A stretch of 64,000 nucleotides of DNA from Lachnospiraceae bacterium (GCA_015057865.1 SVDH01000003.1:1-64000); one strand, 5' to 3'. Shown: positions 9,063 through 18,691, numbered from the stretch's first letter. The notes: generated by a model from the sequence alone, not told the origin. Made by a program: numbers and translations.

Positions 9063-10403
9063 TTATCCTACAGCATCTCCGTCATCAAACGGATCCCCGC
9101 ATTCCGGGCAGAACTTCGGCGGATTTGCAGGATCAGCCGGTTCCCATCCGCACTTGTCGCATTTATACTGTGGAATTCCGGCCGGCTTCGGTGAACCGCA
9201 CTCTGAACAGAACTTGCCCTTATTCTGCGCGCCGCAGGAACAGGTCCAGAACGCATCTCCTGCTGCCGGCTGCGGTACAGGCTGCGGGCTTCCGCACTCC
9301 GAGCAGAATTTACCGGTATTTCCGGTCTTACCGCAGGAGCAGGTCCATCCGGCCTGTGCTGCCGGCTGTCCCTGAGGTGCCTGTGCCTGCTGCTGTGCTC
9401 CCATTGCATACAGATCATTTGCATTGATTCCGCCTGCATTTGCCGCCATATTCATGCCTGCAAATGCCATCATCGGTCCGGCATTCTCATTTGAAGCTGC
9501 CGCCTGCATCGCAGATGCCTGTGCATTGGTCATATGCGCTGCCGCACGGCGCGGATCCATGTATGCAGCTTCCTTCTGCATCTCTTTGATCATCTGCTCA
9601 TCTGCTTCGTTAGCCTTCATGCTCGAAACACCGACTACGACGATCTCAATACCGCGCTTATCACGCCAGGAAGCACTCAACTCTTCATTCAATGCATCTG
9701 CCAGTTCTTTTGTATGACCCGGTACTGCGGAATAGCGGATGCCCATCGCGCTGATCCGCGCAAATGCCGGCTGCAGTGCCGTCAAAAGCTCGGATTTCAA
9801 CTGTCCGTCCAGTCTTGAACGATCATAGGTGCCGTCGAAGTTTCCGCATACATTGGTATAGAACAGGATCGGATCTGTGATCTTGTAACTGTACTCACCA
9901 AAGCAGGTAATGGAAATATCAATGTCGATGCCTGCGCGTTCATCCACAACACGGAACGGAACCGGTGCCGCCGTTCCATATTTATTGCCGATCAGCTCTT
10001 TGGTATTGATGTAGTAAATACGCTGATCTTTCGGTGCCTCTCCGCCAAACGTAAACCGCTTGCCGATCTGTTCAAATGTCGCAATGATTCCTTCTTTCAG
10101 GCTGCCTGTAAAAATACTCGGCTCTGTAGATGCATCATATGTAAACTCTCCGGGTTCCGCACATAACTCGACGACTTTTCCCTGATCAACGATGATCATG
10201 CACTGTCCGTCTGCTACCGCAATGACAGAACCGGAGGTGATGATATTTTCATTTCCATATCTGTTGGAAGAACGGCCGGACTCTCTTTTCTTTCCCTTCA
10301 CCGCTAAAATATTCTCCGGTAATGCGTCACAGTAAAAGTAATCTTTCCATGTGTCCGCCAAAACACCGCTCGCTGCTCCTAAAGCCGCATGTATTAATCC
10401 CAT
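9063..10403 (-). CDS. SPFH-domain protein with C-terminal zinc ribbons (YdjI-like)
   Basis: This 446-residue protein has an SPFH/band-7 type N-terminal region, as in Bacillus YdjI and related virion-core-like proteins (GLIHAALGAASGVLADTW... then the IVDQGKVVEL region), to about residue 260. An Ala/Met/Gln-rich linker follows. Three zinc ribbons then appear: WTCSCGKTGN..FCSECG, WTCSCGAQNKG.FCSECG and YKCDKCGWEP..FCPECG. YdjI-type proteins are linked to membrane stress and phage-shock-like systems. It leads a two-gene operon with the DUF4428-like protein. Confidence 0.8.
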   Translation of the reverse strand: MGLIHAALGAASGVLADTWKDYFYCDALPENILAVKGKKRESGRSSNRYGNENIITSGSVIAVADGQCMIIVDQGKVVELCAEPGEFTYDASTEPSIFTGSLKEGIIATFEQIGKRFTFGGEAPKDQRIYYINTKELIGNKYGTAAPVPFRVVDERAGIDIDISITCFGEYSYKITDPILFYTNVCGNFDGTYDRSRLDGQLKSELLTALQPAFARISAMGIRYSAVPGHTKELADALNEELSASWRDKRGIEIVVVGVSSMKANEADEQMIKEMQKEAAYMDPRRAAAHMTNAQASAMQAAASNENAGPMMAFAGMNMAANAGGINANDLYAMGAQQQAQAPQGQPAAQAGWTCSCGKTGNTGKFCSECGSPQPVPQPAAGDAFWTCSCGAQNKGKFCSECGSPKPAGIPQYKCDKCGWEPADPANPPKFCPECGDPFDDGDAVG

Positions 10404-10484
10404 TATGACACCTCCTTTTGTTCCTGGGTCATTTTACTTCCGTTTTTGTAACTTAGTTACCCATACATTATCATACACGAAAGC

Positions 10485-10525
10485 GAAAAAAAATGCATCT
10501 GTTTTTATGCAAACAGATGCATTTT
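10485..10525 (-). terminator. Terminator after the two-kinase operon
   Basis: A 14-bp perfect stem (AAATGCATCTGTTT with its complement) is followed on the minus strand by a run of eight T. Confidence 0.88.
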
Positions 10526-10546
10526 CCAATTCTTATCCGGATGTTT

Positions 10547-13456
10547 CTATTCTATCAGGCTCTCCAATGTATCAAACAGCATCTCCGGCTCAACAGGCTT
10601 GGTCAAATGTGCATTCAGACCTGCCTGCATACTTCTTTGTACATCCTCATCAAACGCATTTGCTGTCAGAGCGATGATCGGAATCTTCTTCGCATCTTCT
10701 CTGTCCAGTCCCCGAATGATCTTGGTGGCCTCCAGTCCGTCCATCACAGGCATACGCATATCCATCAGGATCACATCATAATAACCTGCTTCATGTTCCT
10801 GAAACTTGCTGACTGCGATCGCCCCGTTTTCGGCAAGATCCACTTCCAGATCCCGGAGGGAAAGAACCATCATCATGATCTCGGCATTTACATCCACATC
10901 CTCTGCCAGCAGAACCCTTCGTCCTTCAAGTGAAACGATTTTTCTGCCGGCCTGTTCATTTTTCTTACGGAATGCTTCCCGGAACTGCTCCATTACATTT
11001 GCCGCAAACAGCGGTTTGGTGACAAACGTATCCACACCGGCGTTTCTCGCTTCGTTTTCCACTTCATCCCAGTTATAGGAAGTCAGGATGATGATCGCAG
11101 ATTCATGTCCGACAATCTCTCTGATCTGCCTTGTTGTTTCGATCCCATCCATTTCCGGCATTTTCCAGTCAACAAGGATCAGATGATACGGTTCTCTCCT
11201 GGCATGACACATACGCACCATGTCAAGACCTTCTTTTCCTGATCCGGCAACATCGCATCTGACGCCGACATGTTCAAGCACCAGCTTTGCGTGCTCACAG
11301 GCCACCTCATCATCATCGATCACAAGCACCGTGAGCTCATGCGGATACAATTCTTCCTGTCTGTCTTCTGTGTCTTTGATATCTGCTTTGTCAAGCGTGA
11401 TAACAACGGTAAATGTGGTTCCTTTTCCTTTCTCACTCTCAACCGTTATGTTGCCGTTCATTAATTCCACAATACTTTTTGTGATCGGCATCCCAAGTCC
11501 GGTGCTGCCATAACGGTTCGTTGTAGAAGAATCTTCCTGACTGAATGCATCAAACAGCTTTGGCAGGAATTCCCTGCTCATGCCGATACCGGTATCGCTG
11601 ATGACCAGACGCAATGTGGATTTCCCTTCATAGCGGGCAGCTTCCTCAATACTAAATGTTACTTTCCCGCCGGACGGTGTAAATTTGACTGCGTTGCTTA
11701 AGATATTGATCATGACCTGGCGGAGCTTCATATCGTCACCAAGATAATAATCATCAATATCTCCCCGGATCCGACAGTCATAGTCGAGTCCCTTATCACG
11801 GCACTGTCCGCTGATCATCGTATTGACCTGCTCGAGTGTCTTCGAGAAACAAAACTCTTCATGCTTGATCGTCATCCTTCCGGATTCGATCCTGGACATA
11901 TCCAGGATATCATTGATGATCCGCAGCAGATGCTGTGCGGAATCACTGATCTTTTCAAGCTGTTCCCGTGTTTGTGCCGGAAGATCCGGATTGTTGAGCG
12001 CGATATTGTCCAGTCCGATGATCGCATTCATCGGCGTCCGGATCTCATGACTCATGTTCGAAAGAAATGCCGTCTTTGCCCTGTTGGCATGCTCTGCTGC
12101 TTTTAACGCGTCCTTGAGCGCCTGATTCCGTGCGAGATCATCCCGCATTTCCCGGTCAATATCCGTAAATCCGACACCGATCGCATGTACCATATGATCG
12201 TCCCTGTCTTTCGGACGCCGGCCCCCGGCCATGCGAAGCATCTCATAAGTCTCCTCACCGTCTCCGATCCGAAGATAACGGTAGGTAATGAGCAGCTCAT
12301 CAGCCAGTCTTTTCCTGATGTTATCCGGATCGACAAATGCAAGGAATCCCTCTCTGTATTGCTCTGCGACATGTTCCTTCGCATAATTGGTAAACACCTC
12401 CCGAAAACAGAAATGTTCACCAAGACCCACAGCATTCTCAAAACGGTTATCCGTCCGGTAACAGATCCCTTCATCCGTATCCAATGTGACATAATATACA
12501 CAGCGGTAGTCGGAAGCCATTGCCGTGATCAGCTTTGACTGCTGTTCTGCCAGCCTCACCTTTTCCTCTTCCGCCTTCTTTGCCTCCTGCAGATCCCTGC
12601 GGATCCTCTGATTCTCCCGGATCTCTTCGTCAACGTCTTTAAAACCGCAGACAATACCTGTTTTTCCATTTGGCATTTCGAATTTGGTAAACTCAATCCT
12701 GAAATAACGCTCAGAACCATCCTTCATGGAACGAAGATATGTAACATTAAAGTGATCCTCCGCTTTCAGTTCTCGCACGATATTAGACAACTCCAGTTCT
12801 TCTTCCAAACGTGCCTGTTCCGAAGGTGCAGCCGTCGTTTTGATATAATACTCTTTTGCCTGGGAATACTTCACATGTGCCAGTGCATCCCTGTTTGGTG
12901 CGGCATGAGCTGTATCTCCCATAACGTCTCCACGATAAAGTGAAAACGTTTCCTTTTCCACGTCATTGATCAGCCAGACTGTATGATAGGATGCACTGAG
13001 CGCCTCGATCACTGCCTGCCGGACCGCAATATCAGATTCCATCTGCTCTCTTTTTTCTGTGATGTCAGAAATAAAAACATAGTGAATCCCGCCATATGCA
13101 TCAGAATCGGTATGGCGTCCATAGTCTTCGATCCATCGGATCGCGCCATCCTTACGGATGATGCGATACTCCACATAATCCATGTGCTCTTCTTCACTGT
13201 CCGCATGATTCGCGATCGTTTCTGATACGCCGGGATAATCGTCCGGATGAAGCATTCCTTTAAATGTGAATCCGGTATGCGCTTTAAAGTCATCCAGATC
13301 ATCACATCCGAAAATCTTCACCACCGCATGATTTGCATACAAAAGCGAGCCTTCTTTATCGTCCTGATAGAAAAAGAAGCCTCCCGGCATGAGTCTGCCT
13401 ATCTCTTCTACAACTGAAAGCGTCGTTTCATTTAATGCAAAATGCTTTCCAAACAT
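10547..13456 (-). CDS. Hybrid sensor histidine kinase with PAS domains and two receiver domains
   Basis: This 969-residue soluble kinase has an N-terminal PAS domain at about 20-135 (the ANHAVVKIFG and YRIIRKDGAIRWIEDYG segments), further PAS-like regions to about 470, and a HisKA domain with NMSHEIRTPMNAIIGL. An HATPase domain (SDTGIGMSREFL, STGLGMPITK) follows. Two receiver domains complete the protein, the first around LVIDDDEVACEHA/LVDWKMPEMDG and the second around LLAEDVDVNAEIM/LMDMRMPVMDG. It has no membrane segment and no output domain, so the signal must leave by phosphotransfer. It is the last gene of an operon with a VOC protein and a second, frameshifted hybrid kinase. Confidence 0.93.
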   Translation of the reverse strand: MFGKHFALNETTLSVVEEIGRLMPGGFFFYQDDKEGSLLYANHAVVKIFGCDDLDDFKAHTGFTFKGMLHPDDYPGVSETIANHADSEEEHMDYVEYRIIRKDGAIRWIEDYGRHTDSDAYGGIHYVFISDITEKREQMESDIAVRQAVIEALSASYHTVWLINDVEKETFSLYRGDVMGDTAHAAPNRDALAHVKYSQAKEYYIKTTAAPSEQARLEEELELSNIVRELKAEDHFNVTYLRSMKDGSERYFRIEFTKFEMPNGKTGIVCGFKDVDEEIRENQRIRRDLQEAKKAEEEKVRLAEQQSKLITAMASDYRCVYYVTLDTDEGICYRTDNRFENAVGLGEHFCFREVFTNYAKEHVAEQYREGFLAFVDPDNIRKRLADELLITYRYLRIGDGEETYEMLRMAGGRRPKDRDDHMVHAIGVGFTDIDREMRDDLARNQALKDALKAAEHANRAKTAFLSNMSHEIRTPMNAIIGLDNIALNNPDLPAQTREQLEKISDSAQHLLRIINDILDMSRIESGRMTIKHEEFCFSKTLEQVNTMISGQCRDKGLDYDCRIRGDIDDYYLGDDMKLRQVMINILSNAVKFTPSGGKVTFSIEEAARYEGKSTLRLVISDTGIGMSREFLPKLFDAFSQEDSSTTNRYGSTGLGMPITKSIVELMNGNITVESEKGKGTTFTVVITLDKADIKDTEDRQEELYPHELTVLVIDDDEVACEHAKLVLEHVGVRCDVAGSGKEGLDMVRMCHARREPYHLILVDWKMPEMDGIETTRQIREIVGHESAIIILTSYNWDEVENEARNAGVDTFVTKPLFAANVMEQFREAFRKKNEQAGRKIVSLEGRRVLLAEDVDVNAEIMMMVLSLRDLEVDLAENGAIAVSKFQEHEAGYYDVILMDMRMPVMDGLEATKIIRGLDREDAKKIPIIALTANAFDEDVQRSMQAGLNAHLTKPVEPEMLFDTLESLIE

Positions 13457-13476
13457 AATTCGTCACTCCTAAACGC

Positions 13477-13929
13477 CTATGCTTCCACATCCCAGCAAAG
13501 CTCGATGATCTCTCCGTCCGGTCCGGTCACATGTGCCCCGTTTCCGTAAAAGTCCGGATGTCCGTTCAGTCCGCGGATCAGAAAGCCGAAATTCAGCGGA
13601 CGGATGATCCCGCATCCTGCCGCAACCAGCTTCTCATATTGTTCGGCGATCTCTTCTTTGCTGTCACATGAGATCGCCAGATGCTGAAAGATCCCTGCGT
13701 AATCTAAATATGGCATCGGTCCTTTCACATCAAGCACATGTTCCTGCACCGTTTCCTTCGGCAATTGCAGCATTTCTAAAACGATTCCATTATTCAGGTC
13801 CACAATGTGCATATGATTGCCGTCGATCTCAAATTCATTGACAACTTTTGCTCCTTCAAAAGCATTCAGATAAAACTCCAGTGAACGCTTATCATCGGTC
13901 ACTCCCAAAAATGCATGGTAAAACTTCAT
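13477..13929 (-). CDS. VOC-family (glyoxalase-like) protein
   Basis: This 150-residue protein has the two beta-alpha-beta-beta-beta halves of the vicinal-oxygen-chelate fold: YHAFLGVTDDKRSLEFYLNAF at the start and HVTGPDGEIIELCWD at the end. Candidate metal ligands are His5, His in NHMHIVDL, His in IFQHLAI and Glu in GEIIEL. The substrate cannot be read from the sequence. It sits 12 bp after one hybrid kinase and 20 bp before another, so it is embedded in a signalling operon, which is unusual. Confidence 0.8.
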   Translation of the reverse strand: MKFYHAFLGVTDDKRSLEFYLNAFEGAKVVNEFEIDGNHMHIVDLNNGIVLEMLQLPKETVQEHVLDVKGPMPYLDYAGIFQHLAISCDSKEEIAEQYEKLVAAGCGIIRPLNFGFLIRGLNGHPDFYGNGAHVTGPDGEIIELCWDVEA

Positions 13930-13941
13930 CGCAATCCCCTT

Positions 13942-15453
13942 TTATGTATTGATCAACAGTTCCAGTGTTTCAAACAACGACTCCGGTTCCACCGGTTTGC
14001 TCAGATGTGCATTCAGTCCTGCCTGCATGCTGCGCTGCACGTCTTCATCAAATGCATTTGCCGTCAGGGCGATGATCGGAATTCTCTTTGCGTCCTCCCG
14101 TTCCATTGCGCGGATCGTTCTTGTTGCTTCCAGACCGTCCATGACCGGCATCCGCAGATCCATCAGGATCGCATCGTAATACCCTGCTTCATGATCCGCA
14201 AACATCTCTACTGCAATCTTGCCGTTTGCCGCAAGCTCTGCCTCCATTTCCCGCATGGAAAGGACCATCATCATGATCTCAGCATTTACGGATACATCTT
14301 CTGCAAGCAGAACCCGCTTCCCCTTAAGATCCGCAGTCTTTCTTTCCAGGAGTTCATTTTTTCTTCTGAATGCTTCTCTGAATTCGTCCATTACACTGCC
14401 TGCAAACAGTGGTTTTGGTACAAACGTATCCACACCGGCTTCTTTTGCATCCTCGGCAATTTCATCCCAGTTAAAGGAAGTCAGGATGATGATCGGTGTC
14501 TCAAGTCCGACCACAGAGCGGATCTGCCTGGTTGTCTCGATGCCGTCCATCCCGGGCATTTTCCAGTCAACAAGGATCAGATCATAATCCTCTCTGCGTC
14601 CATGACGGATCCTTGCTTTATCCACACCTTCCCAACCGGATTCTGCCGTGTCGCATTTGATCCCGATCTGTCCCAGAATGATCTCCGCATGCTCGAGCGC
14701 GATCCTGTCATCGTCGATTACCAGTACACTCATATCATGCGGGTTCAAAAGGTCTTCTTTTTCATCAACATTTTTGCGTTCAGATTCTCCCAATGTAACG
14801 GTCACCGTGAATGTCGTGCCTTTTCCTTTTTCGCTCTCCACCTCAATATGACCGTTCATCAATTCTACAATGCTCTTTGTGATCGGCATACCCAGGCCGG
14901 TACTTCCATAGGTGTTTGTGGAAGAAGAATCTTCCTGGCTGAATGCCTCAAAAATATGCGGCAGATATTCTTTGCTCATGCCGATTCCGGTATCGCTGAT
15001 GATCAGCTTCAGCGTAGCCTTATTGTCATAGCGCGGGCCTTCTTCGATCGTAAACTGCACGGATCCGCCCTCCGGTGTGAATTTTACGGCATTTCCCAGG
15101 ATATTGATCATCACCTGCTTCAGCTTCATATCATCGCCGACATAATAATCATCAATGTTGCCGATCAAATGACAGTCATAGGTAAGCCCCTTGTCCCGGC
15201 ACTGTCCGCTGATGATCGTATTGACCTGCTCTAAACTCCTTGCAAAAGAAAACTCTTCCTTTTTTATGGTCATACGTCCCGATTCAATGCGGCTCATATC
15301 GAGAATGTCATTGATGATTCCCAGCAGATGCTGCGCGGAAGTCCCCGTCTTTTCCAGATATTCCTTCACCTTATCACTCGCTGTCGAGTCATTCATGGCA
15401 ATGTTATTCAGACCGATGATCGCATTCATCGGCGTGCGGATCTCATGACTCAT
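13942..15453 (-). CDS. Hybrid histidine kinase, catalytic and receiver half (downstream part of a frameshifted gene)
   Basis: This 503-codon frame begins exactly at the H-box, MSHEIRTPMNAIIGL, and contains HisKA, HATPase (STGLGMPITK) and two receiver domains (LVIDDDRIALEHA/LVDWKMPGMDG and LLAEDVSVNAEIM/LMDLRMPVMDG). The same frame stays open upstream to about 15503 and encodes the usual AENANKAKTAFLSN lead-in, so this is not a natural start. The frame overlaps the stop of the upstream half by ATGA. The gene is either broken by a one-base deletion, carries a sequencing error, or is re-initiated; a kinase starting at its own H-box would probably lack proper dimerisation. Confidence 0.75.
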   Translation of the reverse strand: MSHEIRTPMNAIIGLNNIAMNDSTASDKVKEYLEKTGTSAQHLLGIINDILDMSRIESGRMTIKKEEFSFARSLEQVNTIISGQCRDKGLTYDCHLIGNIDDYYVGDDMKLKQVMINILGNAVKFTPEGGSVQFTIEEGPRYDNKATLKLIISDTGIGMSKEYLPHIFEAFSQEDSSSTNTYGSTGLGMPITKSIVELMNGHIEVESEKGKGTTFTVTVTLGESERKNVDEKEDLLNPHDMSVLVIDDDRIALEHAEIILGQIGIKCDTAESGWEGVDKARIRHGRREDYDLILVDWKMPGMDGIETTRQIRSVVGLETPIIILTSFNWDEIAEDAKEAGVDTFVPKPLFAGSVMDEFREAFRRKNELLERKTADLKGKRVLLAEDVSVNAEIMMMVLSMREMEAELAANGKIAVEMFADHEAGYYDAILMDLRMPVMDGLEATRTIRAMEREDAKRIPIIALTANAFDEDVQRSMQAGLNAHLSKPVEPESLFETLELLINT

Positions 15454-16256
15454 ATTTGACAGAAATGCGGTTTTTGCCTTGTTGGCATTTTCCGCCTGCG
15501 CAACGCGTCCTTTAGTGCTTCCCGGCTCTCTGTCAGTTCTATTGTCTGTCGCCTGTTCTGTTCGAGTGCCTTTTCCAGTTCTCTGCGATACTCTTCCTTT
15601 TCATCCTCCATAACAAAGCTGTGCAGAAGACAGGTCCCGAGCATATATCCGATCGCATAGAACGGGAACAGCGGATAGAAAACCTGGATCAGGATCAGTA
15701 CCACCATGGCGATCCCGAACAACCCGATCGTCATGTGGCGGTGCTTTATGCTGCCTTCCGTTTTCGAGGTGATATACAGGGTATAGATTGCAGTCAGCAA
15801 AAACAGGATGATCTGGATCGCAAGCGTCACATACCGTGCACTGCTTGCATGGTATGACCCATCCGCATCGATCCAGAACAGGATCGGACGGAAACAATTA
15901 ATGACAACGACAACGATCTCAAAAATCAGAAACAGCCAGCCTGCGTAACGAAGAAATGTACCAAAGGCATTTTTATCTTCAAGATAGGACACCACATAGC
16001 GTGTCCAGAGCATCACTGCCGCGGCCATCGCAACAAAATGAACTGCTGTATCCGTAAACAGAAGTCCCGCTAACTGATTTGTTTCCAGGATCCCCCAGAG
16101 AAGATCTGTAATATAATAAGCCAGCACACCCAGCAAAAAGCGGCGGTAATGACGCTGTGTCATTGCCAGCTTCTTATTGTCAGAAACCCAAAACACATCC
16201 CTGTTGATGATAAATAAAATGATTGCTGCCAGTATTCCGATAATCGAGTATGTCAT
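15450..16256 (-). CDS. Hybrid histidine kinase, membrane sensor half (upstream part of a frameshifted gene)
   Basis: This protein has about 268 residues with six or seven hydrophobic segments (for example IIGILAAIILFII, LLGVLAYYITDLLW, LAIQIILFLLTAIYTL), then a coiled coil EEYRRELEKALEQNRRQTIE. This is the input part of a membrane histidine kinase. After SREALKDAL the frame runs out of register and ends in a nonsense tail (RRRKMPTRQKPHFCQI). Shifting by one base near 15498-15503 restores AENANKAKTAFLSNMSHE. The start at 16256 is an ATG with GGGAG; the TTG at 16289 is less likely. Together with 13942-15453 it would form one kinase. Confidence 0.75.
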   Translation of the reverse strand: MTYSIIGILAAIILFIINRDVFWVSDNKKLAMTQRHYRRFLLGVLAYYITDLLWGILETNQLAGLLFTDTAVHFVAMAAAVMLWTRYVVSYLEDKNAFGTFLRYAGWLFLIFEIVVVVINCFRPILFWIDADGSYHASSARYVTLAIQIILFLLTAIYTLYITSKTEGSIKHRHMTIGLFGIAMVVLILIQVFYPLFPFYAIGYMLGTCLLHSFVMEDEKEEYRRELEKALEQNRRQTIELTESREALKDALRRRKMPTRQKPHFCQI

Positions 16257-16392
16257 GGCAAAAACTCCCAAATGAGTGCAAGTACTCAAATCATATAATC
16301 GTACACAACTATATAGATTTATTGTGGCATACTCAGAGGAATTATTCCAGTAATTTCTATACTTTCATCAGAGATTGTAGTAAACTGCTCCC

Positions 16393-17277
16393 ATGGATTA
16401 TTATTCACTGAATCAGTATCTGAAAGATACCTTTGGCACAAAAGTATATAAGATTGCGATTGATGGCGGCTTCACCTGTCCGAACCGCGACGGGACACTG
16501 GACACGCGCGGATGTATCTTCTGTTCCGGACACGGCTCCGGAGATTTCGCAGAAGACGCCTCTCTCTCCGTCACAGAGCAGATCGAGCGCGGAAAACTGC
16601 GCCTTTCCAAAAAAATGCCGGAAGGAAAAGGGAAATATATCGCATACTTCCAGGCCTATACCAATACCTATGCACCCATCTGCCGCCTGAAATCACTTTT
16701 TACAAAAGCCATCTCTCATCCGGATATCGTCGGACTGTCGATTGCGACCCGTCCCGACTGTCTGCCGGATGATGTTATTTCACTTCTGCAGGAACTCAAT
16801 ACCCAAAAACCTGTCTGGGTAGAACTTGGTCTCCAAACGATTCACAAAAGAAGTGCTGATTACATCCGACGGGGTTATATTCTGCCTGTTTACGATGATG
16901 CTGTGATCAGACTAAAAGAGGCCGGACTGACTGTGATCACACATGTCATTCTGGGACTTCCCGGCGAAACAAAAGAAGAAATGAAAGAAACCGTTGCCTA
17001 TGTCGGAAACAGCTCTGTCGACGGCATCAAGCTACAGCTGCTGCACGTCCTGAAAGGGACCGATCTGGCAGAGGAGTATCTGGCCGGCAGATTTGAAACC
17101 ATATCATTTGAAGACTATTGTCAGCTGATCTGCGAATGCCTGTCTATTCTGCCGGAGACGATGGTGATCCACCGCATGACAGGAGACGGAAACAAAAGAG
17201 ATCTGATCGCCCCGGAATGGAGTAAAAATAAGAAGCGTGTCTTAAACACGCTTCTTAAGAAAATCAAAGAGTATTAA
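16393..17277 (+). CDS. TIGR01212-family radical SAM protein (YhcC-like)
   Basis: This 294-residue protein opens with the family pattern YYSLNQYLKDTFGTKVYKIA and carries the radical SAM cysteines in FTCPNRDGTLDTRGCIFCS. Downstream, VELGLQTIHKRSADYIRRG and VITHVILGLPGETKEEM are typical of the family. The reaction of this group is not known. No clear ribosome site precedes the ATG. Its last 15 codons carry, on the other strand, the terminator of the convergent gene. Confidence 0.88.
   Translation: MDYYSLNQYLKDTFGTKVYKIAIDGGFTCPNRDGTLDTRGCIFCSGHGSGDFAEDASLSVTEQIERGKLRLSKKMPEGKGKYIAYFQAYTNTYAPICRLKSLFTKAISHPDIVGLSIATRPDCLPDDVISLLQELNTQKPVWVELGLQTIHKRSADYIRRGYILPVYDDAVIRLKEAGLTVITHVILGLPGETKEEMKETVAYVGNSSVDGIKLQLLHVLKGTDLAEEYLAGRFETISFEDYCQLICECLSILPETMVIHRMTGDGNKRDLIAPEWSKNKKRVLNTLLKKIKEY
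17225..17256 (-). terminator. Terminator of the Big2 surface protein, inside the convergent radical SAM gene
   Basis: On the minus strand AAGAAGCGTGT-TTAAG-ACACGCTTCTT is followed by ATTTTTACT. The 11-bp stem begins 28 bp after the stop of the surface-protein gene but lies within the coding 3' end of the opposing gene. Confidence 0.75.
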
Positions 17278-17283
17278 CTTTTC

Positions 17284-18471
17284 CTATGCATCGGCTTCAT
17301 ATTTTTTTAGCTTGTATGCTTTTACAACGCCGACTGCGCCGACTGCCGCTGCTGCTGCGAGCATGCCTGCGACCGCACCTGCATGCGAAGCCATATTGTC
17401 CGAACCTGGCAGGCCTCCGTTTCCGCCATCGGCAGGACTGATGTACGCTGCGGTCGGAACTGAAGGCTCGTTAATCACTGCTGCAGTATCTGCTGTATGC
17501 ACCGGCTCCGTATGATCTTCATTGACAGCCTGTCCAGCATTTCCTGAAGTCTTGCGTGCTATGGTACTTTTTCCCGAAGATGACTGTGTCTTTGTCACGG
17601 TACTTCTTGAAGTCGTCTTTACAGCCGTCACCGTTTCCCTGCTATCTGCAGTTTCTGTGACAGTCACCAGCGAATAGACTTTTGTTTGTACAAGATCTTG
17701 AACTGCCGGCTCTGTTTGTCCCACACTCGGTGTCGTCATATCTGTACCGGGGCCGTCATCACCGGGAAACGGCGCTTCTGTATCAGGTCCTTCGCCGCCG
17801 GGAACTGTCGGATCTGTACTGCCGTCTTCATTGCCTGGCAAAACCTTCTCAGGATCTGTCACTTCCACTGTAAATGTGTCAAACGTCTGACTTCCTGATA
17901 CATGAACTTTGACCGTGGCCGTTCCTTCTCCGACCGCATGAAGCGTTCCGTCCCGATCTACCGTCACAACATTCTCATCCTCTGACAGATAGGCCAGATC
18001 CAGATTATATTCAGCCGGTTCCAGGCTTACATCATTCCGGGTGATATCTCCCAGATTCATTTTCATGTCTGACTGTCCGATATTGATCCGGTAAATATGC
18101 AGCTGATACGATCCTAAGCTGTAATCATCATCCTGACGCGTTGCAGTGATTTGTGCATCTCCCGGCCGGCATAATGCTACATTCCCATCCTGATCAACAG
18201 ACGCGATGTTTTTATCGGATGAGGTCCACGTGATTCCTGTCTTCTGAGAGTCTTCTGAGATCGCGTCCTGTGATGAATAGTTCCCGTTGTTATAGTGAAT
18301 ATTGATCCAGACATCACTGTAAAGGAAATGCCAGTTTTCTTCCCTGGCATTCACAGGACCGGGTCCGTGCCACCCCGTCTCCGCCGCCAAAACACACACA
18401 GGAAGAAATGATGCAGTTAAAAGCACCATCAAAAAGAGACTGATAAATCTTTTTATCATCCGTCTTTTCAT
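17284..18471 (-). CDS. Secreted surface protein with Big2-like Ig domains and C-terminal membrane anchor
   Basis: This 395-residue protein has a signal peptide (MKRRMIKRFISLFLMVLLTA), then two Big2-like modules at about 45-130 and 133-210. Each has the ITWTSSDKNIASVDQDG / DENVVTVDRDGTLHAVGEG pattern. A long Thr/Pro/Asp/Ser-rich stalk follows (about 210-350). One C-terminal hydrophobic helix (AGMLAAAAAVGAVGVV) ends in a short basic tail, without an LPxTG site. It is probably anchored in the cell membrane and displayed outside, with a structural or adhesive role. A GGGGAAG ribosome site precedes the ATG. Confidence 0.8.
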   Translation of the reverse strand: MKRRMIKRFISLFLMVLLTASFLPVCVLAAETGWHGPGPVNAREENWHFLYSDVWINIHYNNGNYSSQDAISEDSQKTGITWTSSDKNIASVDQDGNVALCRPGDAQITATRQDDDYSLGSYQLHIYRINIGQSDMKMNLGDITRNDVSLEPAEYNLDLAYLSEDENVVTVDRDGTLHAVGEGTATVKVHVSGSQTFDTFTVEVTDPEKVLPGNEDGSTDPTVPGGEGPDTEAPFPGDDGPGTDMTTPSVGQTEPAVQDLVQTKVYSLVTVTETADSRETVTAVKTTSRSTVTKTQSSSGKSTIARKTSGNAGQAVNEDHTEPVHTADTAAVINEPSVPTAAYISPADGGNGGLPGSDNMASHAGAVAGMLAAAAAVGAVGVVKAYKLKKYEADA

Positions 18472-18691
18472 CTCTTCCCCTCACCAGGCATCAGCGTATA
18501 CGAACTCCACGATATCATTAAAATGATTCTTTGATGTTATTATACATGATGTTGATATTTAGCGTCTATATCTTGTGCTCTTATTCCTTTCGTTTCTTAT
18601 GACTGTTTTTCGACGTTTATGCCAAAACGCCGGAGCCCGCATAACTGCGACTCCGGCGTTCATACCAGTCTCTATCTGTTCTGTTTTTATT
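18472..18691. other. Intergenic region with a terminator hairpin
   Basis: This stretch lies between the surface-protein start and the phloretin-hydrolase remnant. It holds the hairpin at 18624-18660 and a minus-strand TATAAT-like box at 18539-18544 that may serve the surface-protein gene. I see no open frame with a ribosome site. Confidence 0.5.
18624..18660 (-). terminator. Terminator of the decayed hydrolase gene
   Basis: A 10-bp perfect stem (AACGCCGGAG with CTCCGGCGTT) is followed on the minus strand by TTTTGG. It lies 32 bp after the remnant stop codon, as expected for the original gene's terminator. Confidence 0.6.

Noticed and set aside
13915-15234. Long plus-strand frame of 439 codons opposite a hybrid kinase
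   Set aside because: It is antisense to clear receiver and ATPase domains, has no ribosome site and no recognisable protein pattern.
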